Translations under genes and position numbers: made by a program
Notes under the pieces: model-generated
The model's database searches: none
What the model was told of the DNA's origin: nothing
The model's input: the letters and a program-made list of their open reading frames with translations, nothing else
Source: Novosphingobium nitrogenifigens DSM 19370
Lineage (GTDB): Bacteria; Pseudomonadota; Alphaproteobacteria; Sphingomonadales; Sphingomonadaceae
Length of the DNA: 64,000 bases
Assembly: GCF_000192575.1 (NCBI RefSeq)
Contig: NZ_GL876926.1
Span: 895,929 to 959,928, forward strand
Direction: 5' to 3'
Part shown: piece after piece, positions 1-8,206 of the stretch
Layout of the letters: each line of letters begins with the position of its first letter
Position numbering within the stretch: position 1 is the first letter of the stretch

Positions 1-515
1 TGATGGCGGTCGTCATGGGCGTCGATCCTGACGACGCAGAAACGCTGGAGCGCGCAGGCGATCTCGGCATGGCGTTTCAGCTTGCCAACATCGCCCGCGA
101 CCTTGCCGAGGATAACGCGGCCCAGCGTTGCTACCTGCCTGCAGAATGGCTCGCCGAAGCGGACATTCCGCCGGGCGAGGAATTGAAACCGCCGTACCGT
201 AACGCCCTTGCCGTGATGGCCCGGCGGCTGTGCCGGATCGCCACGGCCCATGAATGTTCCGCCCGGATCGGGGCCCGGCGACTGCGCGTGCGACAGCGCT
301 GGGCGATCCTTGCTGCGGCCGGTATCTATGGCGAAATCGCCCGTATCGTTACGCGCCGCGGTGCGGCTGCCTGGGACCGGCGCGCCGTCGTCGACAAAAA
401 ACGCAAGCTCTGGTGGATTGCCCGCTCGGCGGTGCAGGCGTTCCTGCCCGCGATGCCGGGCCTCTACCACGGGGCACGCCTGCGCCGTTACTCACGCCGC
501 GATTTCACCGCCTGA
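1..515 (+). CDS. crtB: Phytoene synthase, C-terminal part (5' end outside window)
   Basis: This is the last ~170 residues of a squalene/phytoene synthase, which condenses two geranylgeranyl diphosphates to phytoene, the first committed step of carotenoid synthesis. The second Asp-rich prenyl-diphosphate and Mg-binding motif is visible as QLANIARDLAEDN near the start, followed by the family's RCYLP segment. The frame is open to the left edge, so the gene begins outside the window. The ATG at 3 is internal. It converges on the leftward reductase gene, with its stop at the neighbour's end. Yellow carotenoids such as nostoxanthin are typical of sphingomonads, which fits the rest of the window. 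Confidence 0.9.
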   Translation, partial: MAVVMGVDPDDAETLERAGDLGMAFQLANIARDLAEDNAAQRCYLPAEWLAEADIPPGEELKPPYRNALAVMARRLCRIATAHECSARIGARRLRVRQRWAILAAAGIYGEIARIVTRRGAAAWDRRAVVDKKRKLWWIARSAVQAFLPAMPGLYHGARLRRYSRRDFTA

Positions 516-1532
516 TCACACGCGCACGATCCCGCAGGCGATCAGGCTCTTGGCGCAATCGACAATCGTCTGCTCGACCGGCCGTGCCTCCCAGCCCAGC
601 ACAGTCCGAGCACGGCTCGCGTCCGTACCGCGGATATTGCCGAGTTCGCCCGTTACCTGACGGATCATCGGACTGAACACCCCGGCAAGCCGAACGAGCC
701 AGTCGGGCAACCGCCGGGCCGAGACTTTCCGGGCCTCATCAGGCATCGTTTTTTTCAGAATGCGGGCGACGTCCACCATCTTGAGGAACCGGCCCGAGGC
801 GATGAAGCGTTGTCCGGCTATCCCTGGCGCCGTCAGGGCACGCACATGCAGGTCCGCAACGTCACGGACGTCGACTATCCCGAAACCGATATCGGGACAT
901 CCCGGCAAGCGCCCGGCGAGCAGTTGACGCACCACTTCGATCGATGGCGAAAAATCAGCGCTCCACACCGGGCCAAGCACTGCGCAAGGATTGATCGAGA
1001 CGAATTCCAGCTGCCCGCCTTCGCGCGCCATCCATTCGCGGGCCGCCCATTCGGCGAGAGTCTTGGAACGGACATAGGCGTTGACGTCCTCGCCCTCGAG
1101 GTCGCTCCAGGTCTCTTCGGTAAAGAGATGCCACCCTTTGCCGTGCCCGTAGGCAATTGCCGCCACCGACGAGGTCTGAACGAAACGAACCACCCCTGCG
1201 TCACGGGCAAAACGCAAGGCCCGGAGCACGCCTTCACACGCCGGACGGATCAGATCCTCGTCGTTACGTGGCGGCTCCAGCGTGAAAGGCGAAGCGACAT
1301 GCGCCACATGCGAACACCCGGCCAAGGCTTCGACCCAACCATGATCGGACAGCAGATCGACCGGGAAAAAGCGAAGCGTTTCCGCCGTTCCACCCAGCAT
1401 GGGACGCAAGGCGGACTCCTTCGCCGGGTCACGTAACGTCGCGTGAACCCGCCACCCTTCGGCCAGCAACTGACGGATCAGGAACCCGGCGATATAGCCG
1501 CTTCCCCCCGTGACCAAGACCGTTCCCGGCAT
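516..1532 (-). CDS. NAD-dependent epimerase/dehydratase (dihydroflavonol-reductase-like)
   Basis: Extended short-chain dehydrogenase of 338 residues. The N-terminus carries the nucleotide-binding glycine motif TGGSGYIAG, and the catalytic pair sits in YVRSK (YxxxK). The overall pattern resembles the dihydroflavonol-4-reductase and sterol/terpenoid dehydrogenase branch (VEPS...DV-R-A layout). The substrate cannot be told from sequence. The start at 1532 is chosen because a GGAG lies just upstream of this ATG and homology begins at MPGTVLVTGG; the open frame runs further upstream but there overlaps the SDR gene. It is separated by 20 bases from the SDR upstream, so the two are probably co-transcribed. 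It may act on an isoprenoid or steroid-like substrate given crtB next door, but this is a guess. Confidence 0.8.
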   Translation of the reverse strand: MPGTVLVTGGSGYIAGFLIRQLLAEGWRVHATLRDPAKESALRPMLGGTAETLRFFPVDLLSDHGWVEALAGCSHVAHVASPFTLEPPRNDEDLIRPACEGVLRALRFARDAGVVRFVQTSSVAAIAYGHGKGWHLFTEETWSDLEGEDVNAYVRSKTLAEWAAREWMAREGGQLEFVSINPCAVLGPVWSADFSPSIEVVRQLLAGRLPGCPDIGFGIVDVRDVADLHVRALTAPGIAGQRFIASGRFLKMVDVARILKKTMPDEARKVSARRLPDWLVRLAGVFSPMIRQVTGELGNIRGTDASRARTVLGWEARPVEQTIVDCAKSLIACGIVRV

Positions 1533-1552
1533 CGCTCCACTCCCCATCCCGG

Positions 1553-2275
1553 TCAAAATCCGATCATGATGCGACGGGCAAGCCAGGGCGCAACGAGACA
1601 GACCGCTTTCAACACTTTGACCAAGCCGACGTTCGCCTCGTCCGCATTGGCCGCCATGGCATCGACAATCGCAACGGCGCATCGCTCCACCGACAGCTTG
1701 CGCCCCCGCCGCCCCGCCGTCATCGCGGTATCGACCACTGGCGGCAAGGCCTCGAGAACGTGGATCGTGGTACCCTTGAGCTGCGCACGTAACGACTGTG
1801 TGTAACTGCGCAAGGCCGCCTTGGTCGCGCAATAGACCGGCGCTCCGGCACTCGGTGCCAGAGCCAGCCCGGACGTGACATTCACGATCATCGCCTGTGG
1901 CCGCGAGCGGAGCGCCTCCATCAAGCCCACGATAAGCCGGATCGGCGCATCGAGATTGAGGCGGATGGTGCGCTCATCATCGGCCGGATCGGGGATCCCC
2001 TGGCGAAAGTCGTGAGCGGCCCCCATCCCGGCGTTATTAACGAGTACGTCGATCGGTCTTCCGGTCAGAGCCCGCAGCAGTCCCTCGACACCGTCACGGT
2101 CCGACAAATCCGCGGCAATCGCTTCGAAACCTTCGGACCGGGCTCGGTCCAAACGATCCGGGTTGCGTCCCGTCACGATGACGTGGGCACCTCGTCGTCG
2201 CAGTTCCTGCGCGATCCGGCGCCCGATCCCGTCGGTGCCCCCGGTGACAAGGGCCGTCTTGCCAGCAATCAGCAT
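1553..2275 (-). CDS. Short-chain dehydrogenase/reductase (DltE-like)
   Basis: Classical SDR of 240 residues. It has the cofactor motif TGGTDGIG at residues ~11-18, NNAG near residue 85, a catalytic Ser in NVTSG and the YCATK pair. The TGRN after the second strand suggests NADP. It resembles the oxidoreductases annotated as DltE-like, but there are no D-alanylation genes here and the true substrate is unknown. GAGAGG precedes the ATG at 2275. It is followed after 20 bases by the epimerase/dehydratase in the same direction. A Ser-Leu-Arg stretch is encoded TCG TTA CGT, where the rare TTA codon is part of a CGTTACG motif. Confidence 0.85.
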   Translation of the reverse strand: MLIAGKTALVTGGTDGIGRRIAQELRRRGAHVIVTGRNPDRLDRARSEGFEAIAADLSDRDGVEGLLRALTGRPIDVLVNNAGMGAAHDFRQGIPDPADDERTIRLNLDAPIRLIVGLMEALRSRPQAMIVNVTSGLALAPSAGAPVYCATKAALRSYTQSLRAQLKGTTIHVLEALPPVVDTAMTAGRRGRKLSVERCAVAIVDAMAANADEANVGLVKVLKAVCLVAPWLARRIMIGF

Positions 2276-2350
2276 CGTGCCTCTCCCACAGCGCCCGATC
2301 CTGCGAACGTAACGGACCGGTTTCCCGATGCAATGGGATTTGCGCCGTGA

Positions 2351-3709
2351 TTAACGCATGAGGACAAGCTCTTCGGCCATCGACGGATGAAGCGCCACGG
2401 TGGCATCGAAATCCGCCTTGGTCAGCCCCGCCTTCACCGCGATCGCCGCCGCCTGAAGAATTTCGGGCGCATCGGGACCGATCATGTGAATGCCTAGAAT
2501 ACGGTCGGTCGCGCCATCGACCACCAGTTTGTAATAGCCGCGCTCGATCCGCTCGCTGAAAACATTCTTCATCGGCCGGAAATCGGACGTGAAGACACGG
2601 ACGTTTTCGTAACGGTCACGCGCCTCTGCCTCGGTCAGGCCGACGGCGGCCAGCGGCGGCTGAGAGAACACGGCGCTCGGAATGGCGTCATAGGAAACCG
2701 AAGTGGCCTTGCCGCCGAAACGGGCATCGGCAAAGGCGTGCCCTTCCCGAATGGCGACGGGCGTCAACTGCACCCGATCCGTTACGTCACCGACGGCAAA
2801 GATGGTCGGGCAAGCGGTCCGCCCGTCACTATCGACGGGAATTTCGCCATGAGCGCCGAGCGTAATCCCGGCTGTTTCCAGCCCCAGTCCCGCCGTGTTC
2901 GGACGACGCCCGGTCGCGACCAGAACCACATCGGCCGGGACCGGCTCGCCGCCATCGCCCAAATGAACGAGCAGGCTGCCGTCCTCCTGCTTCTCGACGC
3001 CTTCGAACGAGGCGTCGAACCGATAAGCGATGCCGCGCGCGCGGGTGATCGCGAGAAGACGGTCGGACAGGTCCGTATCGTAACCGCGCAGGATCTTCGC
3101 GCTCCGGTTGACGATCGTTACGTCACACCCCAACGCATTGAAAATGCCTGCGAATTCCATCGCAATATAGCCCGCCCCGGCAACCACCACGCGCGAAGGC
3201 AGGGTTTCGAGATGAAACACCTCGTTCGAGGTGATGCAGTGCTCGGCACCTGGAAATTCGGGCATGACCGGCCACGCGCCGGTCGCGACAAGGATCGTTC
3301 CCGCGGTGATCGTGCGCCCGGATTGCTTGAGCCGGACGCTATTGGGACCGGTGATCTCCGCACGTTCGAGGAAATGATCGACTTTGTTGCTGTCGAGCGT
3401 GCGGGTATAGGCCGCGTTCAATCGATCAACGTCACGGGCCACCGCGTCTCGTAACGCTGGCCAGTCGAACCGTGCTCCTTCGATCGTCCAGCCATAATCG
3501 GACGCATGCGCCAGATCATCGGCGAATTGCGATGCATAGACGAGCAATTTCTTGGGAACGCAACCGCGAATGACGCAAGTGCCGCCGATCCGGAATTCCT
3601 CCGCCACGGCCACCCGCGCGCCATGACCGGCCGCGATCCGGCTGGCCCGCACGCCGCCGGAACCGGCACCGATCACGAAAAGGTCGTAGTCGTATTCGCT
3701 GTGGGCCAT
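2351..3709 (-). CDS. gor: Glutathione-disulfide reductase
   Basis: FAD/NADPH disulfide oxidoreductase of 452 residues that keeps cytoplasmic glutathione reduced. The N-terminal FAD motif GAGSGG is followed by the redox-active pair Cys45/Cys50 in GGTCVIRGCVPKK. A second Rossmann motif, GAGYIA, is near residue 175, with arginines downstream typical of NADPH binding. The C-terminal HPSMAEE supplies the catalytic His/Glu for the partner subunit. The start at 3709 is preferred over the ATG at 3715 because AGGA sits five bases before it. It lies between the SDR and pgi, with a spacer of 75 bases to the SDR that holds one GTAACG copy. Glutathione peroxidase at 48.4-48.8 kb could use its product. Confidence 0.93.
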   Translation of the reverse strand: MAHSEYDYDLFVIGAGSGGVRASRIAAGHGARVAVAEEFRIGGTCVIRGCVPKKLLVYASQFADDLAHASDYGWTIEGARFDWPALRDAVARDVDRLNAAYTRTLDSNKVDHFLERAEITGPNSVRLKQSGRTITAGTILVATGAWPVMPEFPGAEHCITSNEVFHLETLPSRVVVAGAGYIAMEFAGIFNALGCDVTIVNRSAKILRGYDTDLSDRLLAITRARGIAYRFDASFEGVEKQEDGSLLVHLGDGGEPVPADVVLVATGRRPNTAGLGLETAGITLGAHGEIPVDSDGRTACPTIFAVGDVTDRVQLTPVAIREGHAFADARFGGKATSVSYDAIPSAVFSQPPLAAVGLTEAEARDRYENVRVFTSDFRPMKNVFSERIERGYYKLVVDGATDRILGIHMIGPDAPEILQAAAIAVKAGLTKADFDATVALHPSMAEELVLMR

Positions 3710-3837
3710 GGTCATCCTTTTGCGGCTGGCGGCGAGAGGTCCGCCGATATGGCGCCTCTCGCCGCGCAGTTCCAGTGCCGCGTCAGAATTTCAAAGCCTG
3801 TTCGACTGCTGCCCGTTCGACTTCAGGCCGTTCGACG

Positions 3838-5357
3838 TCAAACGCCGATTCCGGCCGCTGCCAACAACGCCTCGGTCGAAGGATCGAACCCGTCGCCGCC
3901 ACCCGCGTCGATCTGCTTGGCAATCGCCTTGCCCAGTTCCACGCCGAACTGGTCGAACGGATTGATCCCCAGCATGACCGCCGAAACGAACGTCCGGTGC
4001 TCGTGAAACGCGATCAGGCTGCCGAGCGTGGCCGCATTGAGTTCGTCGACCAATATGGTCGCAGAGGGGCGATTGCCCGGATAGGCCCGCGCCGGATCGT
4101 CCGATGCCTTGCCCGCCATCAGCGCAGCCCCTTGCGCAAAGCAATTCGACAGCAGGATCTTGTGATGGATCGGATCGAGATCGTGGCCGGGCATTTTCAC
4201 CGCCAGGAAATCGACCGGGATGAGATGCGTTCCCTGATGCAGCAACTGGAACACCGCGTGCTGCGCATCCGTTCCCACGCCCCCCACGTAACGGGCGCGC
4301 TCGGCCGGTCGAGCAGGTGCCCGTCGGCCGTAACGCGCTTGCCGTTTGATTCCATCTCGAGTTGCTGAAGATAGTCCGGCAGCAGGGTGAGACGTTCGTC
4401 ATAGGCAAAGACCGCGCGCGTCTGGCACCCGAGAGCCTGTGTGTAGACAAGGTCCGCGAAGGCCGCGCGCACCACCACGTTTTCTTCAAGCGGAGTTTCA
4501 AGGAAGTGGCGGTCGATTGCAGCACCACCTTCGAGAAACGCTGCAAACCCGTCGAAACCGAGAGCCAGTGCAACCGGGAAACCGATCGAGGACCACAGTG
4601 AGTAACGGCCCCCGACGCTTTCGGCAAAAGGCAGCACGCGGGTATCGTCGACGCCCCACTCCACCGCCTTGTCCGGCGACGCCGTCAGGGCAATCACCCG
4701 GCCGTAGGGATCATCAACCCCGCCTTCGCTCAACCATTCGATGGCAGAGGCCGCATTGGTCATGGTTTCGGTGGTGGTGAACGTCTTCGACGCGACCGCG
4801 ATCAGCGTGGTCGCCGGATCGCAAGCCTTGAATGCAGCTTCCAGAGCGCAACCGTCGATGTTCGACACGACGTGAACCGCCACTTTGGCGCCTTCGCGCG
4901 CCAAGGCGTCGATCGCGAGCGCCGGTCCCAGCGCCGAACCGCCGATGCCGATGTGAATCAGCGATTTCACCTCGCCGAGCAGGCCTTCGTGGATCGCCTC
5001 GACCAATCCCTGCATCCGTTCGTGAAGGGCCTCGGCCTCGACCACGCTTGCCGGAGAGCCGACGCCCCGCTGGGCCGTATGTTCGGCCGCGCGGCCTTCG
5101 GTGTTGTTGATCGTCTCGCCTTCAAACAACTGGCGCCGCTTTTCCACAAGGTTCTGCGCTGCGGCAATCCGGACCAGAACACGTTCCGCATCGGCGAAAA
5201 GATGCGTCTTGGCCCAGTCGAACCGAATCAACCCGCCGGGAAGCTCAAGATCCCGAGCGTAACGAGACAGACGATCCGGCACCGCAAAGAGCTCTGAAAG
5301 TGTCGGAAATTCGATACTTTCCAATTCTCCCCACAACTTCGACAGGGCTTCGGCCAT
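3838..5357 (-). pseudogene. pgi: Glucose-6-phosphate isomerase, frameshifted
   Basis: Phosphoglucose isomerase (glucose-6-P to fructose-6-P) split into two frames. The first frame runs from 5357 to about 4285 and holds IGIGGSALGP, the phosphate-binding SKTFTT and GGRYSLWSSIG. At about 4281-4286 the reading frame is lost inside a run of six G on the coding strand (TGGGGGGC). One more G would give VTWGGVGTDAQHAVFQLLHQG, the conserved signature, and the remaining ~145 residues to the stop at 3838 are intact in that frame. Everything else is normal in length and motifs. The likeliest explanations are a sequencing or assembly error in a homopolymer, or a recent single-base deletion. GTG at 5360 is an alternative start. 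Confidence 0.85.
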
Positions 5358-5517
5358 CACTCATTCCCTAACTTCGCTTGTGCAGTAACGCCCATGTCAT
5401 GCCCGCTTGCGCCTATTCCGCCAAGCGCCGACAGCCATCGATCAAGAGATCGTGCCTTGTAGTCTCCCCGACGCTATGACGATCATATCCGGCTTGACGG
5501 ATGCAAGGCCGCCAAAC

Positions 5518-6471
5518 ATGACCACAACGATGAATGACACACCCGAAAAGAACCCGGCACCCAGTGCCTCGGGGAGCAGTTCCGGTACTGCCAAGCCGAA
5601 AGCGAGTGGCGAGCAGCGCGATGCCGCTGCCGACATCGCCGCGCGGATCGTGCGCGGAAACGGCAATCCGCAGGGGGCCAAGGGCAAGAAGCCTCACGAC
5701 GATGAAAGCTTCCTGGTCTTCCTGGTAAAGCTGGTTCTGATTGTCGGGATCTTCCGCAGCTTCATCTTCTCGCCGTTCAACATTCCGTCGGAATCGATGC
5801 TGCCCCGGCTGGAAAACGGCGACTACCTGCTCGCGGCGAAGTGGCCCTACGGCTTCTCGAAATATTCGCTGCCGTTCAGCTTGCCGCTGATCCCGGGCCG
5901 GGTGCTGCCCCATCAGCCCAAGCGCGGCGATGTCGTGATTTTCAAGGCGCCTCCGGGCAATGACGTCGACTACATCAAGCGCGTTATCGGCCTGCCCGGC
6001 GACACGGTCCAGATGAAGGGCGGGGTTCTCTATATCAACGGGCAACCGGTGAAGAAGGAACGCCAAAGCGATTTCGTCATTCCGGTCTCGACCAACACCA
6101 ATTGCGTCTCGCCCGAATTCGAAGTGCTGGAAAAGGACGGCACCCCGACCTGCCATTACCCGCAGTTCAAGGAAACGCTGCCCGAAGGGAAGAGCTACAA
6201 CGTGCTCGACCTCGGCTATCGCCCCCAGGACGACACTCCGCCGATCCTCATCCCGGCCGATCGCATGTTCCTGATGGGGGACAACCGCGACAATTCCATG
6301 GACAGCCGTTTCCCCGCAGTCGAAGGCGGCGGCATCGGTCTCGTCCCGCAGGAAAACCTGGTCGGTCGTGCAACGATCGTGATGTGGTCGACCGACGGCG
6401 GCGCCAACTGGTTCCTGCCGTGGACATGGTTTACCTCTGCCCGTTGGAACCGGATCGGGGGGACGTTCTGA
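5518..6471 (+). CDS. lepB: Signal peptidase I
   Basis: Type I signal peptidase that cleaves Sec/Tat leader peptides at the periplasmic face of the inner membrane, 317 residues from the chosen start. A long charged N-terminal tail precedes one membrane helix (FLVFLVKLVLIVGIFRSFIF). Catalytic Ser93 is in PSESMLP and general-base Lys154 in YIKRVIGLPGD. Box E is GDNRDNSMDSR. The family's inserted beta-domain with a Cys pair (NTNCVSPE...TCHYP) is present. The start is uncertain: ATGs at 5476, 5518 and 5530 are all in frame. 5518 has AAGG upstream. Its stop overlaps the proposed start of rnc (CTGA), so lepB, rnc and era form one operon, a common arrangement in proteobacteria. Confidence 0.92.
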   Translation: MTTTMNDTPEKNPAPSASGSSSGTAKPKASGEQRDAAADIAARIVRGNGNPQGAKGKKPHDDESFLVFLVKLVLIVGIFRSFIFSPFNIPSESMLPRLENGDYLLAAKWPYGFSKYSLPFSLPLIPGRVLPHQPKRGDVVIFKAPPGNDVDYIKRVIGLPGDTVQMKGGVLYINGQPVKKERQSDFVIPVSTNTNCVSPEFEVLEKDGTPTCHYPQFKETLPEGKSYNVLDLGYRPQDDTPPILIPADRMFLMGDNRDNSMDSRFPAVEGGGIGLVPQENLVGRATIVMWSTDGGANWFLPWTWFTSARWNRIGGTF

Positions 6472-7145
6472 GCCAGCATCTCGATCCCGCATCGCTTGCC
6501 TTTCTCACTGCCGTGTTCGGTCATGAACCGATCCGGCAGGATCTCTGGCACGAAGCTCTCACACACGGCTCGCTTGGCGAGGCGCGCGATTACCAGCGGC
6601 TGGAATTTCTCGGTGACCGGGTGCTCGGTCTTGCCGTTGCCGAATGGTTGCATGGCGACAGCTCTGCCGCCGAAGGCAAGCTGTCGCAGCGCCTCAACGC
6701 GCTGGTCAGCCGCGAAACCTGTGCCGACGTCGCACGGACACTCGGCATCGCGCCGCACATGCGTCTCGGCAAGCAGGCTCGCGACGACGGCGGCGCGGAC
6801 AGCGACAACATTCTGGGCGACGTGATGGAGGCCTTGATCGGTGCGCTGTTTCTCGAACGCGGGTTTCCTGCGGCGCGCGATTTCGTGCGCCGGGCCTGGG
6901 CCGCGCCGATGGCCGCCGGTGCCGGGCAGCGCAAGCACCCCAAGGCAGCGTTGCAGGAATGGGCCGCAGGCAACAAGCGCAAGCCGCCGATCTATACCCT
7001 TGTCGCGCGCGAAGGCCCCGATCACGCCGCCACTTTCACCGTTTCCGTCACGGTGAAGGGCGTTGGCGAGATGACCGCGCGCGGCTCCAGCAAGCAGGAA
7101 GCGGAAACCTCCGCAGCCCGCGAATTCATGAAGACTTTTGCATGA
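6468..7145 (+). CDS. rnc: Ribonuclease III
   Basis: Double-stranded RNA endonuclease that processes rRNA precursors, ~225 residues. The RNase III signature is RLEFLGDRVLGL, the second acidic site is DVMEALIGALFLE, and the C-terminal dsRNA-binding domain runs from PKAALQEWA to KQEAETSAA. The start is unusual. No ATG or GTG lies near the expected beginning; a CTG at 6468 overlaps the lepB stop as CTGA and is preceded by GGGGGGA four bases upstream. The nearest in-frame ATG (6426) lies inside lepB, lacks a ribosome-binding site and adds 14 non-conserved residues. The CTG start is an inference. The stop overlaps era as ATGA, so translation of the trio is coupled. Confidence 0.9.
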   Translation: MSQHLDPASLAFLTAVFGHEPIRQDLWHEALTHGSLGEARDYQRLEFLGDRVLGLAVAEWLHGDSSAAEGKLSQRLNALVSRETCADVARTLGIAPHMRLGKQARDDGGADSDNILGDVMEALIGALFLERGFPAARDFVRRAWAAPMAAGAGQRKHPKAALQEWAAGNKRKPPIYTLVAREGPDHAATFTVSVTVKGVGEMTARGSSKQEAETSAAREFMKTFA

Positions 7146-8080
7146 CCGACAACGAACTTCCCCCCCTTCCCGCCACGCCCGACACTTCTGGCCAGCACTG
7201 CGGCCTGGTTGCCGTCATCGGTGCTCCCAACGCAGGCAAATCGACGCTCGTCAACGCGCTCGTCGGACAAAAAGTCGCGATCGTCTCGTCGAAGGCGCAA
7301 ACGACCCGCGCGCGGCTCATGGGCATCGCCCTCGAAGGCCCGGCACAGATCATTCTGGTCGATACGCCCGGCCTGTTCGAACCGCGCCGCCGGCTCGACC
7401 GTGCGATGGTCCATGCCGCATGGGAAGGCGCCGAGGCAGCCGACGCGATCGTTCTCGTCGTCGACGCGCGCAAGAAGAAGCGCGACTATCTCGAAGGCAT
7501 CCTCGCAACGCTGAAAGAACGGCCGGAACGCCGCATTCTGGTGCTCAACAAGGTCGATTCCACAGCGAAGGAACCCTTGCTGGTCGCGGCACAGGAACTG
7601 GCCGCAGCCGGAGGTTTCGACGAAGTGTTCTTCGTCTCGGCGCTCACCGGCGACGGCGTCTCCGAATTCAAGACACGGCTCGGCGCCTTGATGCCCGAGG
7701 GTCCCTGGCACTATCCCGAAGATCAGGTTTCCGACGCGTCGGAACGGCTGCTTGCCGCCGAAATCACGCGCGAGCAGCTCTATCGCCAGCTCCACGACGA
7801 ACTGCCCTATGACAGCGCGGTTCGCCCCGAAAGCTATCGTCCGCGTCCCGACGGCTCGATCGAGATCCACCAGCAGATCGTCATCGCTCGCGACAGCCAG
7901 CGCCCGATCGTGCTCGGAAAGGGCGGATCCAAGCTCAAGGCGATCGGTGAAGCGGCGCGGCGTGAACTGGCCGAATTGCTCGGCTGCCGTGTCCACCTTT
8001 TCCTCCATGTGAAGGTCGAGGAGAATTGGGCGGAAAGCCGTGAAATCTACGAGGAAATCGGTCTCGACTGGGTGCAGTGA
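7142..8080 (+). CDS. era: GTPase Era, 30S ribosome assembly factor
   Basis: Essential GTPase that binds the 3' end of 16S rRNA during small-subunit maturation, 312 residues. GTPase motifs are in order: G1 GAPNAGKS (residues 27-34), the effector threonines in QTTRAR, G3 DTPG and G4 NKVD. The C-terminal KH domain contains VLGKGGSKLKAIG. Length and layout match the family. ATG overlaps the rnc stop by four bases (ATGA). A short hairpin (about 8091-8107) with T-rich sequence after it follows the stop and might end the lepB-rnc-era transcript. Confidence 0.96.
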   Translation: MTDNELPPLPATPDTSGQHCGLVAVIGAPNAGKSTLVNALVGQKVAIVSSKAQTTRARLMGIALEGPAQIILVDTPGLFEPRRRLDRAMVHAAWEGAEAADAIVLVVDARKKKRDYLEGILATLKERPERRILVLNKVDSTAKEPLLVAAQELAAAGGFDEVFFVSALTGDGVSEFKTRLGALMPEGPWHYPEDQVSDASERLLAAEITREQLYRQLHDELPYDSAVRPESYRPRPDGSIEIHQQIVIARDSQRPIVLGKGGSKLKAIGEAARRELAELLGCRVHLFLHVKVEENWAESREIYEEIGLDWVQ

Positions 8081-8206
8081 CCCCTGCCCCGGCGCCCTGT
8101 GGGCACCATTCACCAGGCGTTTATTTTTGTCGCGCGAGACTTTTTCCGGAAGGAAACACCATCTCGGTGCGTTATTAGCCGGTATCGGGCAAAGCGGAGT
8201 TAACGC

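Larger units (their letters stand above)
198..5390. repeat. Dense cluster of the short motif CGTWACG / GTAACG
   Basis: Seventeen copies of GTAACG (either strand) start at 199, 347, 486, 651, 1262, 1433, 1789, 2309, 2609, 2780, 3116, 3451, 4288, 4330, 4602, 5259 and 5385. Thirteen of them are the near-palindrome CGTWACG. They lie in crtB, the epimerase, the SDR, gor, pgi and two spacers. A manual scan of 5,391-64,000 found only three CGTWACG (18685, 48145, 53583) and nine GTAACG in all. Several copies force rare codons (TTA Leu, GTA Val). The function is unknown; a protein-binding array is an inference. Confidence 0.75.

Noticed and set aside
198..5390. CGTWACG as DnaA box, parS, Tus site, CtrA or CcrM site
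   Set aside because: The consensus sequences known to me for these (TTATCCACA type, TGTTTCACGTGAAACA type, the Ter site, TTAA-N7-TTAA, GANTC) do not match the motif.
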